A stretch of 64,000 nt of DNA, from assembly GCF_004006175.1 (NCBI RefSeq), contig NZ_CP033219.1, positions 3,906,001 to 3,970,000 on the forward strand, read 5' to 3'. Position numbers and translations under genes: made by a program. Positions within the stretch are counted from its first letter, which is position 1; each line of letters begins with the position of its first letter. This stretch comes from Parasedimentitalea marina (GTDB lineage: Bacteria; Pseudomonadota; Alphaproteobacteria; Rhodobacterales; Rhodobacteraceae). The notes beneath the pieces are model-generated. The model searched no databases. It saw nothing but the letters and a program-made list of their open reading frames with translations, and had not been told where the DNA came from. This document shows positions 8,175 through 15,904 of this stretch, piece after piece.

Positions 8175-9035
8175 TTACTCTGCCGCCAGGGCCGTCGGCT
8201 CGTCGCCGATTTGAGAGATTTGGACAATAACCTCCCGCAGCAGTTCTTTTATGGCCGCGAAATTTCCGTTCGGCTTTATCGCCACCTCATCCATATATAA
8301 CGCCCGGTCAATTTCCACTTGTACCGCATGTTGGCCGCGTGAGGGGCGGCCGTAGGCCTGCGTGATGTAAGCTCCGGCAAACGGAGTGTTGCGGGACACC
8401 TTCAGACCTACCCCGACGAACGCTGCCTCAATCTGATCCACCACGTCGCCGCTGGCTGAGGTGCCAAATCTATCACCGAGAACCACTTGCGGCTGATGAT
8501 CACCGCGTTTTCCCATGGTCTCGATCGCCTCATGTGGCATCGAATGGCAATCTACCAGAATTGCCTGACCAAATTGACCATGTGCCTGCCGAAGCAAGTT
8601 CTGCAATGCGGCATGATACGGTACCCAATGAGTGTTGATCCGCTCTTGCGCCTCAGCCATCGATAGTTTGCCGCGATAAATCGCCTGCCCTTGAGCCACC
8701 ACACGCGGAATCACCCCTAATCCAGAGGCAATCCGGGGATTTTGACCCTTGCGCGGCACACCTTCGATGAGCGCCGGGTCCAATTCGTCAACGGCGCGAT
8801 TGAGGTCCAGATAAGCCCGGGGTGCTAGAGCCGTCAGAAAAGGCGATCCGTAGTCCGGGGCCGCAGCAAAAAGCTGATCTACAAAAGCGTCTTCCGAACT
8901 TCGGATCTGATGGGGTGACAGAATCGACCGGGACAGAAAGGATTCTGTGTATTCTGTACCGCTATGTGGCGAGGCAAAAACCACTCCAGACTGCAGTTTT
9001 TTTGGCGAAAACACGTGAAAAGCAGCTTTGGGCAT
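8175..9035 (-). CDS. N-formylglutamate amidohydrolase family protein
   Basis: A 286-residue M14-like zinc amidohydrolase. The conserved parts are the N-terminal FASPHSGTEY (metal-binding His), the middle AYLDLNRAVDELDP with its D/R pair, and ILVDCHSMP (second metal His). The C-terminal VQVEIDRALYM carries the catalytic Glu. The family releases glutamate and formate from N-formylglutamate, but members outside hut operons, as here, often have untested substrates. ATG 9035 fits the domain start. It is convergent with dinB and divergent from the tRNA. Confidence 0.88.
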   Translation of the reverse strand: MPKAAFHVFSPKKLQSGVVFASPHSGTEYTESFLSRSILSPHQIRSSEDAFVDQLFAAAPDYGSPFLTALAPRAYLDLNRAVDELDPALIEGVPRKGQNPRIASGLGVIPRVVAQGQAIYRGKLSMAEAQERINTHWVPYHAALQNLLRQAHGQFGQAILVDCHSMPHEAIETMGKRGDHQPQVVLGDRFGTSASGDVVDQIEAAFVGVGLKVSRNTPFAGAYITQAYGRPSRGQHAVQVEIDRALYMDEVAIKPNGNFAAIKELLREVIVQISQIGDEPTALAAE

Positions 9036-9194
9036 CCTATCTCCGGTGTGTCTGGTTCAATAAACAGCATAGTACAGAAATTTCTATGGTCAAAAGCTCT
9101 TGCGCCCCTGCACGACTCCTTTTATAGACCCCTTCACCGGCGCAGACCTCTGCGCCCCATTCATTTGGGGCTGGAAATAAACGCAGGTATTCAT

Positions 9195-9269
9195 GGGCGC
9201 TTAGCTCAGTGGTAGAGCACTTCGTTGACATCGAAGGGGTCACAAGTTCGAACCTTGTAGTGCCCACCA
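9195..9269 (+). tRNA. tRNA-Val (anticodon GAC)
   Basis: A full cloverleaf can be drawn. The acceptor GGGCGCT pairs with AGTGCCC. The D-arm contains TTAGCTCAGTGGTAGAGCA. The anticodon stem CTTCG/CGAAG holds loop TTGACAT, giving anticodon GAC for the GTC codon. The T-arm has GTTCGAACC. CCA is encoded at 9267-9269. Confidence 0.97.
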
Positions 9270-9348
9270 TGAATTCATTGTTGTGACTGTAAAGTCAGGA
9301 CACCCGTAACCTAGGCGCTGGTTCGCGCCGCAGAACAGGAGAATGACT

Positions 9349-9474
9349 ATGAAAGTCAAGAACTCGCTCCGCTCGCTCAAGAACCGGCATCGGGATTGCC
9401 GCATTGTGCGTCGTAAGGGTCGCGTCTACGTGATCAACAAGACTCAGCCCCGCTTCAAAGCACGCCAGGGCTAA
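9349..9474 (+). CDS. rpmJ: 50S ribosomal protein L36
   Basis: A 41-residue highly basic ribosomal protein that starts [14 protein letters not shown] and ends FKARQG. This is the longer 41-residue type common in alphaproteobacteria. It keeps only one cysteine (C17), so it is a zinc-free (C-minus) form rather than the four-ligand zinc form. AGGAG at 9337-9341 is well placed for ATG 9349. It lies 80 bases after tRNA-Val and is closed by its own terminator. Confidence 0.97.
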   Translation: MKVKNSLRSLKNRHRDCRIVRRKGRVYVINKTQPRFKARQG

Positions 9475-9501
9475 GGTCTAGCACTGCTAGAGACTTTTTG
9501 A

Positions 9502-9529
9502 AAACCGCATCCTCGGATGCGGTTTTTTT
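9502..9529 (+). terminator. Rho-independent terminator of rpmJ
   Basis: ACCGCATC (9504-9511), CTCG tetraloop, GATGCGGT (9516-9523), followed by a run of seven T residues. Confidence 0.93.
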
Positions 9530-9739
9530 GCGTTTATCACCACCCTTTTGTACCGGTGGTCTTGCCCTGGCCCCGGCTAATCTACCGGACCCAAAAATTT
9601 ACTGTCTGAGGCAAGAGTACGGGCGGTTTAAATTTCCGAGTAATTCTGTCAGTTTATATTTGCATCCCGCTCAATTTCGTATAATTGACTAAATAAGTCG
9701 GGAACTTTCTCGGATCAGAGATCTACATTGGGACATGTT

Positions 9740-10756
9740 ATGTTGAAATCATCTACTTTTATCGCCTCTGCCCTTATTGCAGTGGTCGCCACGTCGGCTG
9801 CTGCAAGCGGCGAGCTGAACCTGTATTCGTCGCGCCATTATGACACTGACGAGCGTCTGTACTCTGATTTCGAAGAGGCCACCGGAATCACCATCAATCG
9901 CATCGAAGGCAAGGGTGACGAGCTGATTGCACGTATGGAAGCTGAAGGGGCAAATTCTCCTGCTGATATCCTGCTGACAGTAGACACATCCCGTTTGGCG
10001 CGTGCCAAAAACTCTGGCATTCTGCAGTCCATCGACAGCGCGGTTCTGGAAGATAAAGTACCCGCCAACCTGCAAGACACCGACAATCAGTGGTTTGGAT
10101 TTTCGCAGCGCGCCCGTATCATCTTTTTCGACAAGGCAGACGTGGCAAACCCACCTGCAACCTACCTTGACCTGGCCAAACCAGAGTACAAAGGCCTGGT
10201 TTGTATCCGGTCGTCGACCAACACCTACAACCAGACCCTGTTGGCGTCGATTGTGACCCATCATGGTGAAGACGTTGCCAAAGAGTGGGCAACAGGCGTG
10301 GTCGCCAACATGGCACGGGACCCCCAGGGTGGCGACACTGACCAGTTGCGCGGCATCATCTCTGGCGAGTGCGAAATCTCAGTTGCCAACTCATACTACT
10401 TTGCCCGTTCAATCCGCAAAAACGTCAAAGGACTGTCTGACAGCCGCGACATGATTGGCTTGAACTTCCCGTCGCAGGATGCTGAGGGTGCGCATATGAA
10501 CTTGTCTGGTGCCGGCGTTGCAGCCCATGCACCAAACAAAGACAACGCCATCAAGTTCTTGGAGTATCTGGCGTCACCTCAAGCGCAGGAATATTTCTCG
10601 AACGGCAACGATGAATACCCCGTAGTCGCCGGTGTGGAGCTGGCCCCAAGCGTTGCTGCCCTGGGTGACTTCAAGGCGGACGATATCGTGCTGGCTGACG
10701 TCGCCAAGAACATCCCTGTTGCGCAGAAGATCTTCAACGAAGTGAATTGGAAATAA
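9740..10756 (+). CDS. Fe(3+) ABC transporter substrate-binding protein (FbpA family)
   Basis: A 338-residue periplasmic binding protein. The signal peptide covers about 1-22 (hydrophobic core FIASALIAVVATSAAA, cleavage near AAAS). The mature protein opens with GELNLYSSRHYDTD, typical of FbpA/AfuA ferric-binding proteins. The tandem tyrosines in SNSYYFARS are the usual Fe3+ ligands. ATG 9740 is chosen because GGGAC lies 5 bases upstream and it gives a proper signal peptide; an in-frame TTG at 9728 is less likely. Its partner permease is convergent at 11921-13591, separated by the mercury-type cassette, and no ATPase gene is present locally. Confidence 0.93.
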   Translation: MLKSSTFIASALIAVVATSAAASGELNLYSSRHYDTDERLYSDFEEATGITINRIEGKGDELIARMEAEGANSPADILLTVDTSRLARAKNSGILQSIDSAVLEDKVPANLQDTDNQWFGFSQRARIIFFDKADVANPPATYLDLAKPEYKGLVCIRSSTNTYNQTLLASIVTHHGEDVAKEWATGVVANMARDPQGGDTDQLRGIISGECEISVANSYYFARSIRKNVKGLSDSRDMIGLNFPSQDAEGAHMNLSGAGVAAHAPNKDNAIKFLEYLASPQAQEYFSNGNDEYPVVAGVELAPSVAALGDFKADDIVLADVAKNIPVAQKIFNEVNWK

Positions 10757-10792
10757 CCCTCTCTTCCTCCATTTGAGAGAGAGGCAATCGGA

Positions 10793-10822
10793 CAAGGCGC
10801 GGAGATTTCCGCGCCTTGTTTG
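10793..10822 (+). terminator. Rho-independent terminator of the iron-binding-protein gene
   Basis: CAAGGCGCGGA (10793-10803), loop GATT, TCCGCGCCTTG (10808-10818), then TTTG. An 11-bp perfect stem 37 bases after the stop codon. Confidence 0.85.
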
Positions 10823-10882
10823 CGTTTGAGCAGACGTCAGTCAGAAAGAAGAGATCTGTATGCCCGCGACCAGTGTTTGCGA

Positions 10883-11302
10883 TTACCTGTCGTAAAGTGG
10901 CCAGTCGTTTTCCGATCCTTCAAGCAAGGTGTCCAGCATTGAGCAGTCTTGCTGCCCCGCCTGACAGGGGAGCATCAGTTGCTCCAAGGCGGTCTCCATC
11001 TGTTCCAAGTCAGAGATTTTTTGCCGGATGCTTTTCAGGTGACGTTGCCCCAGCGTTTGCGCATCCTCACAGGCCAGATGATCTGAGGATGCAATACCAA
11101 GCAGCGATTTTGCCTCTGCCAGTGAAAACCCTAGATCCCGGCACCGGCGAATGAAGCGCAAGACATGAATTTCGCCAACCTGGTACTCTCGGCGCCCAGC
11201 CGGGCTGCGGTCAGGGCCTGCTACCACGCCTGTTCGTTCATAATAGCGTATCAATTCAATGCCCACGCCACTGCGACGGGCGGCTTCACCAATTGTGACC
11301 AC
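10883..11302 (-). CDS. MerR family metal-responsive regulator
   Basis: A 139-residue regulator. The winged helix-turn-helix is at the N-terminus (TIGEAARRSGVGIELIRYYER, residues 3-23, then RREY). A long dimerisation helix covers about 80-110. Cysteines C78, C113 and C120 match the positions of the Hg(II)-binding cysteines of MerR (82, 117, 126), with a shorter C-terminal loop. The frame is open far upstream, but GTG 11302 is the start: GAGGAG lies 7 bases before it and MVTIGEAA is the family N-terminus. It is divergent from the MerT-like gene and shares the operator at 11316-11346. Metal specificity (Hg, Pb, Zn or Cd) is not certain. Confidence 0.88.
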   Translation of the reverse strand: MVTIGEAARRSGVGIELIRYYERTGVVAGPDRSPAGRREYQVGEIHVLRFIRRCRDLGFSLAEAKSLLGIASSDHLACEDAQTLGQRHLKSIRQKISDLEQMETALEQLMLPCQAGQQDCSMLDTLLEGSENDWPLYDR

Positions 11303-11315
11303 GGCAAATCTCCTC

Positions 11316-11346
11316 TTGCTCCTGTAGCGCCTACAGCTTGCAAAAT
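11316..11346 (+). promoter_or_regulatory. MerR-type promoter/operator
   Basis: TTGCTC (-35, 11316-11321), a 19-base spacer containing the dyad CTGTAG-CGC-CTACAG (11322-11336), then CAAAAT (-10, 11341-11346). A spacer stretched to 19-20 bases with a central dyad is the hallmark of promoters that MerR proteins activate by twisting DNA. It overlaps the leader of the divergent merR-type gene. Confidence 0.75.
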
Positions 11347-11380
11347 AGCCCAACCTTTTAACAGGCTGGGACAAGATACC

Positions 11381-11695
11381 GTGATCAAGCCCGCATTGAT
11401 GTCTACTTTTGCTGCACTTGGTGTGGCCAGTTGCTGCATCCTGCCGATGACCCTGATGATATTCGGGGTAGGTGGCAGCTGGATGGCGGTCTTTGCCCGC
11501 ACCGCGGCTTGGGCTCCCCTCTTTATAGCAGTTGCAGCCTCTATGACCGCCCTGGCTTGGGGTATCGCCTGGCGACGCCATCAAGTGCGGCGGCTGATAC
11601 CGACGCTGGCAATACTAACCGCTATGACACTGCTGGCCTGGGGGATCTGGGCCAATGAAATGGCTATCAATGACCTGCTGATCAGCTGGATGTAA
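11381..11695 (+). CDS. MerT-like mercuric transport protein (short form)
   Basis: A 104-residue membrane protein with three predicted transmembrane helices (about 7-30, 38-58 and 71-91). The first helix carries the vicinal cysteines C18-C19 in ASCCILPM, the Hg(II)-accepting pair of MerT. The cytoplasmic cysteine pair of classical MerT is missing; the loop between helices 2 and 3 is only WRRHQVRR. Start GTG 11381 is preceded by GGGA, 9 bases away; ATG 11399 is possible. It follows the MerR-type promoter and is 9 bases upstream of the GDCCVxC gene, so the two form one operon. No merP, merA or merB is visible. Confidence 0.8.
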   Translation: MIKPALMSTFAALGVASCCILPMTLMIFGVGGSWMAVFARTAAWAPLFIAVAASMTALAWGIAWRRHQVRRLIPTLAILTAMTLLAWGIWANEMAINDLLISWM

Positions 11696-11704
11696 GGACG
11701 ACGA

Positions 11705-11914
11705 ATGCAAATAGAATTGAACTCTACACTGACCTGCCCACACTGCGCCCATGCTCAGGTTGAGACGATGCCCACGGATTCCTGCCAATGGTTCTATGAC
11801 TGCACCAAATGTGGTGCGGTCCTGAAACCTCTGCCCGGTGATTGCTGCGTCTTTTGTTCTTATGGAACGGTGCCCTGTCCGCCAATCCAGCAAGGCGACA
11901 GCTGCTGCGGGTGA
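11705..11914 (+). CDS. GDCCVxC domain protein (Cys form of a selenoprotein family)
   Basis: A 69-residue protein with 11 cysteines: 11, 14, 27, 33, 36, 47, 48, 51, 58, 67 and 68. It has an N-terminal CPHC knuckle, a second CTKC knuckle at 33-36, and then GDCCVFCSYG at 45-54, the signature of the GDCCVxC family. In some relatives the first cysteine of the motif is selenocysteine; here all codons are TGC/TGT. The sequence suggests a zinc-ribbon-like fold with a thiol-rich metal site. AAGGACG gives a good ribosome binding site before ATG 11705. Genetic linkage to a MerT-like gene under a MerR promoter suggests Hg(II) or related thiophilic-metal handling; the biochemical role is not known to me. 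Confidence 0.85.
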   Translation: MQIELNSTLTCPHCAHAQVETMPTDSCQWFYDCTKCGAVLKPLPGDCCVFCSYGTVPCPPIQQGDSCCG

Positions 11915-11920
11915 TGCTTC

Positions 11921-13591
11921 TTAGCTGCGCCGTCGGACCTGCCTGCAGATCAGAACCACCGGCAGCAAGCCAACAGCCACAATCACCAGTGACGGCACCG
12001 CAGCACCTTCTAGCCGCTCGTCCGAGGCCAGCCGGTAGGCCTGTATCGCCAGCGTATCAAAATTAAACGGCCGCATGATCATGGTGGCCGGCAGTTCCTT
12101 CATCACATCGACAAAGACAATCAGCAGCGCGGTCAGCAGACTGGGTGACAGGATCGGCAGGTGCACCCGGCGCAACATGCCAAAGGGGCCCTGCCCCAGT
12201 GATCTGGCAGCGGCGTCCATATTGACATGAACCGTGCTTTGGCCGCCCTCATAGGCCCCCAGTGCAGCCGCCAGAAACCGCACCACATAGGCCGCAACCA
12301 GCAACCAGATCGACCCGGTGATCAATAACCCGGTCCGGATGTCAAAGGTGCTGCGCATCCAGGCGTCCAGCGTGTTGTCGAATGCAGCAAAGGGCACCAT
12401 CAGCCCAACGGCAATCACACCACCCGGCACGGCATATCCCAGCCGCGCTGAATAGGCTGCAGCCGTCGCTGTTCGTCCGGGTTGCAAACGTAGGTAAAAA
12501 CCAATGCAGACCGCTGCGCAGACCGTGAGCAGGGCGGCGACGCTGGCCAGTGTCAGTGAATTCTGGATAAAGCCGATATAACGGCGACTAAACAAATTCT
12601 GCTCGGACTCGAGCCCCATATTGATCAGGATCACCAAAGGCAGCAGAAACCCCAACAGAACCGGAATTGCGCACAGTCCCCAGGCGATCACCACTTTACT
12701 ACCCGTCAGATCGGCGGGTGGCATTTTGGTATGCTGCTTACCGGCCTGATGATAGCGGGCCTTGCCACGGGTCGCGCGTTCGACCACCGCCAGTGTCAGC
12801 GCGAACCCCAACAGCACGAGCGCAAGCTGCGCAGCACCAGCCCGGTCGCCCATGGAAAACCAGCTGGTGTAGATGCCGGTGGCAAAAGTCTGCACGCCGA
12901 AATACGAGACGGTGCCAAAATCAGCGATGGTCTCCATGATCGCCAGCAGCACACCCGAGGCGATGGCAGGTCGTGCCATCGGCAGGCTGACCCGCCAGAA
13001 CGCCTGCCACGATGTATTACCCAGGGCCCGTGCCGCCAGAAAGGCGCCCGAGCTTTGCTGAAGGAAGGCCGCGCGGGCCAGCAGATAGACATAGGGGTAC
13101 AGCACCAGCACTAACATCAGCGCAGCGCCAGCGGTCGAGCGGATCTCGGGGAACCAATAGTCGCGCGGCCCCCACCCTGTGACCTGCCGCAGAGTGGTCT
13201 GCACGATACCGGGATGATCCAGAACAAATGTATAGGCATAGGCCAGCACATAGGCGGGGAAGGCCAAGGGAAGAATCAGCGCCATTTCAAAGAAACGCAC
13301 ACCGTGGAACCGGGTCATTGTCACCAGCCAGGCCGCGCCCACCCCAATTGAAAACGTCCCCAGGGCCACCAAAAGCACCAACACAATGGTGGTGCCTGTA
13401 TAGCGCAGCAGAACGGTCTCCATCAGATGAGAGACTGTGTCGGTGCCGCCAGTCACTGCGGCCAAAAACACCGCCACCATCGGTAAAAGACAGGCCAGCG
13501 CCACGGTCCAGGCCAGGACCGACAACAGGCGGCTACCGCCCTTAGTGCGGCGGCGATTGCCCTTGGGGGCATATACTGGGGTATCACTCAC
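11921..13591 (-). CDS. Fe(3+) ABC transporter permease (FbpB family, fused two-domain)
   Basis: A 556-residue inner-membrane protein with about 12 transmembrane helices in two homologous halves, as in FbpB/SfuB. Each half has an EAA-type loop that contacts the ATPase: ARALGNTSWQAFWRVSLP and ARSLGQGPFGMLRRVHLP. The start is GTG 13591; upstream AAGGCGGA is a modest ribosome binding site. It is convergent with the GDCCVxC gene, only 6 bases from it. It presumably works with the binding protein at 9740; the FbpC ATPase must be encoded elsewhere. Confidence 0.93.
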   Translation of the reverse strand: MSDTPVYAPKGNRRRTKGGSRLLSVLAWTVALACLLPMVAVFLAAVTGGTDTVSHLMETVLLRYTGTTIVLVLLVALGTFSIGVGAAWLVTMTRFHGVRFFEMALILPLAFPAYVLAYAYTFVLDHPGIVQTTLRQVTGWGPRDYWFPEIRSTAGAALMLVLVLYPYVYLLARAAFLQQSSGAFLAARALGNTSWQAFWRVSLPMARPAIASGVLLAIMETIADFGTVSYFGVQTFATGIYTSWFSMGDRAGAAQLALVLLGFALTLAVVERATRGKARYHQAGKQHTKMPPADLTGSKVVIAWGLCAIPVLLGFLLPLVILINMGLESEQNLFSRRYIGFIQNSLTLASVAALLTVCAAVCIGFYLRLQPGRTATAAAYSARLGYAVPGGVIAVGLMVPFAAFDNTLDAWMRSTFDIRTGLLITGSIWLLVAAYVVRFLAAALGAYEGGQSTVHVNMDAAARSLGQGPFGMLRRVHLPILSPSLLTALLIVFVDVMKELPATMIMRPFNFDTLAIQAYRLASDERLEGAAVPSLVIVAVGLLPVVLICRQVRRRS

Positions 13592-13677
13592 GGCTTTGAT
13601 AGTCCGCCTTTGTTACAGGGCTAACCTCTTATGCGACCAAATTGCTCGGAAACTCCAGATCGAAAGCTCATCAAAGA

Positions 13678-13713
13678 CAAAAAGCCCCAAATGCTGTTGG
13701 AGCATTCGGGGCC
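13678..13713 (-). terminator. Rho-independent terminator of the LIV-type operon
   Basis: On the minus strand, GCCCCGAATGCT pairs with AGCATTTGGGGC (one G-T pair) around a 5-base loop and is followed by TTTTT. It lies 23 bases beyond the last gene of the operon. Confidence 0.9.
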
Positions 13714-13735
13714 ATTTTTGCAAAATTCAGGAAGA

Positions 13736-14950
13736 TCAATCGTATTTACGCTGATCCTCGATGACCAAACCATCCTTGGGGAGGGCTCCGGGTGTTATCA
13801 TTTCGACCTTGGCCTTCAGCTTCAGCACCTCGATCACCGACCGGGCATAAGCAATTTCGTCACCACCCGGCGTTTCGATCTGCACCGTCATAGCGTCCAT
13901 TTCGCCATCGCGGCGCACGATGACACGCGCCTTGGTGACCTCGTCATGCTTGGCCACCAGGGATGCCACCTGTTCAGGGCGCACGAACATACCCTTGATC
14001 TTGGTGGTTTGATCGGCGCGACCCATCCAGCCTTTGATCCGCATATTGGTGCGACCACAGGGGCTGACGCCCGGCAGTACCGCGCTGAGATCGCCAGTGG
14101 CAAACCGGATCAACGGATAGTCAGGGTTCAGTGTGGTGACCACGACCTCGCCGACCTCACCCGGGGCAACCGGAGTCCCAGTGCCGGGCGTAACGATTTC
14201 AACGATGACCATTTCATCAACGATCATCCCCTCCATTGCGGCGCTTTCATAGGCGATATTGCCCAGATCCGCAGTGGCATAGCTTTGCAGGCAGGCGATG
14301 CCGCGATCCGCATATTCCTGACGCAGACTTGGGAACAAGGCCCCGCCGCCCACAGCCGCCTTAGAGAAGTTCAGTTTGACCCCCATGGCATCCGCTTTGT
14401 CCAGGATCACTTTCAGGTAATCCGGTGTCCCGGCATAGGCGGTCGCGCCAACATCCCGGGCCGCAGTCACCTGCAGCTCGGTCTGGCCAGTGCCCGCAGG
14501 CAGAACCGTGGCACCAACAGCACGCGCTCCGCTTTCAAAGATCATGCCCGCAGGTGTCAGGTGATAGCCAAAGCAGTTCTGCACCACGTCACCCGCGCCA
14601 ATGCCACAGGCATGCAGGAACCGCCCCATGCGCCACCAGTCATGGGTGATGCCACCGGGTTCATAAATCGGGCCGGGCGACTGAAAGACATGCGCGACGT
14701 TCGACACCGCAATACCACCAAAGGGTGGGTTTTCCTTTTGCCATGCGCTTAGCTCTGCTTTGCGCAGAACCGGATATTGTGCCAGATCCGAGAAGTCCTG
14801 CACCTCGGGTCCATCCAGATTGCAGGCATTCTTGGCGGCGCGTGCGCGGTCAATCTGGCTGCGCAGGCCGTCAAGCTGAGCCTTGGCCCGTTCGTCGGCT
14901 GACCGGGTTTCAAGCGCGTCAAAATAAGTCATTTCAGCACTGGTATCCAT
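13736..14950 (-). CDS. PaaK-like phenylacetate-CoA ligase family protein with altered ATP loop
   Basis: A 404-residue member of the PaaK branch of adenylate-forming enzymes. Recognisable blocks are the segment GDVVQNCFGYHLTPAG, the core AYAGTPDYLK, the A8-like RIKGWMGRADQTTKIKG hinge and the C-terminal domain with a Lys near the end. The usual A3 phosphate-binding loop SSGTTGKP, which should follow the strand HVF, is replaced by QSPGPIYEPGG, so ATP binding may be changed or lost. It starts at ATG 14950, overlapping the stop of the upstream ATPase gene by one base (TAATG), so translation is coupled. Last gene of the seven-gene operon. Confidence 0.85.
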   Translation of the reverse strand: MDTSAEMTYFDALETRSADERAKAQLDGLRSQIDRARAAKNACNLDGPEVQDFSDLAQYPVLRKAELSAWQKENPPFGGIAVSNVAHVFQSPGPIYEPGGITHDWWRMGRFLHACGIGAGDVVQNCFGYHLTPAGMIFESGARAVGATVLPAGTGQTELQVTAARDVGATAYAGTPDYLKVILDKADAMGVKLNFSKAAVGGGALFPSLRQEYADRGIACLQSYATADLGNIAYESAAMEGMIVDEMVIVEIVTPGTGTPVAPGEVGEVVVTTLNPDYPLIRFATGDLSAVLPGVSPCGRTNMRIKGWMGRADQTTKIKGMFVRPEQVASLVAKHDEVTKARVIVRRDGEMDAMTVQIETPGGDEIAYARSVIEVLKLKAKVEMITPGALPKDGLVIEDQRKYD

Positions 14951-15786
14951 TAACTGAGCCACCGTTTGCGGCGGCGATATGAGCGCACATCGCGGAAGGA
15001 CTTGCGGCCCTCCTCGGACATGCCCAGGTAGAATTCTTTTACGTCGGGGTTTTCGCGAAGTTCGGCCGCAGGGCCATCCATCACGATACGGCCGGATTCC
15101 AGAATATAACCGTAATGGGCATATTTCAGCGCCATGTTGGTATTCTGTTCGGCCAGCAGGAAGGTCACACCTTCCTTTTCATTGATCGATTTCACGATCT
15201 CAAAAATCTGTTCCACAAGCTGTGGTGCCAGGCCCATCGAAGGCTCGTCCAGCAGCACAGTCTCGGGGCGGCTCATCAGGGCGCGCCCCATCGCAACCAT
15301 CTGCTGCTCGCCACCCGAGGTATAGCCCGCCTGACTTTTGCGGCGTTCCTTCAGGCGTGGGAAATAACTATACACCATCTCAAGATCAGCGGCGACATTG
15401 GCCTTGCCATCGCTGCGAGTATAGGCGCCAGTCAGCAGGTTTTCCTCGACGGTCAGGTGCTCAAAACAATGGCGGCCCTCCATCACCTGGATCACCCCCT
15501 GGCGCACCAGTTCAGCCGGGTCCGATTCATGCACGTTCTGGCCGCGGTATTTTACGGATCCCTTCGTCACTTCGCCGCGTTCCGAACGCAGCAAGTTGGA
15601 GATCGCTTTCAGCGTTGTTGTCTTGCCAGCGCCATTACCGCCTAGCAATGCGATGATACCGCCCTTGGGGACTGTCAGGCTAACGCCCTTTAGTACAAGG
15701 ATCACGTGATTGTAGATCACTTCGATGTTGTTGACTTCGAGCAGGGTCTCGGCTTGCACATCAGTCGTTTTGGCTGCATCCAGCAT
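14950..15786 (-). CDS. LIV-type ABC transporter ATP-binding protein (LivF family)
   Basis: A 278-residue ATPase with Walker A GGNGAGKTTT, signature SGGEQQM followed by GRALM, Walker B VLLDEPSMGL and the switch His region (LLAEQN). Length and the YNHVILVLKGVSL N-terminus place it in the LivF subgroup of branched-chain-amino-acid-type importers. The frame is open upstream, but ATG 15786 with GAGGAC 8 bases before it is the start. It pairs with the LivG-type ATPase at 19496. A large hairpin region (15839-15896) separates it from the preceding binding-protein gene. Confidence 0.93.
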   Translation of the reverse strand: MLDAAKTTDVQAETLLEVNNIEVIYNHVILVLKGVSLTVPKGGIIALLGGNGAGKTTTLKAISNLLRSERGEVTKGSVKYRGQNVHESDPAELVRQGVIQVMEGRHCFEHLTVEENLLTGAYTRSDGKANVAADLEMVYSYFPRLKERRKSQAGYTSGGEQQMVAMGRALMSRPETVLLDEPSMGLAPQLVEQIFEIVKSINEKEGVTFLLAEQNTNMALKYAHYGYILESGRIVMDGPAAELRENPDVKEFYLGMSEEGRKSFRDVRSYRRRKRWLS

Positions 15787-15838
15787 CAGGCTTGTCCTCA
15801 TCCGTCCCGGGTTAAATCCCGAATCTTTTGCAGAGTGT

Positions 15839-15896
15839 GGTGCGGCAGCGTGCCGCCGCACCGGGTTCGATTGGCTCCGGGCCAGGCCCTGGAGCC
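15839..15896 (-). other. Tandem GC-rich stem-loops in operon spacer
   Basis: GGCTCCGGGCC pairs with GGCCCTGGAGCC-type sequence (15873-15896), and GGTGCGGC with GCCGCACC (15839-15846/15855-15862). They follow the binding-protein stop codon and have no T-run. Such stem-loops often protect the upstream mRNA and let the binding protein be made in excess over the membrane subunits. Confidence 0.55.
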
Positions 15897-15904
15897 CGCC
15901 GGTT

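Noticed and set aside
9686..9700. TGACTAAATAAGTCG as an iron-responsive operator before the ferric-binding-protein gene
   Set aside because: The dyad has one mismatch and matches neither the RirA/Irr nor the Fur consensus well enough to annotate.
10883..11584. Long N-terminal extension of the MerR gene (233 codons in total)
   Set aside because: The upstream part is the complement of the MerT-like gene and its promoter; GTG 11302 with GAGGAG is the real start.
11840..11860. Selenocysteine in the GDCCVxC motif
   Set aside because: All cysteine positions of the motif are TGC or TGT; there is no in-frame TGA and no SECIS-like element to invoke.
13631..14752. 373-codon plus-strand frame over the PaaK-like gene
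   Set aside because: Its H/R/Q/D-rich translation is typical of a complement strand, and the opposite frame has clear PaaK-family motifs.
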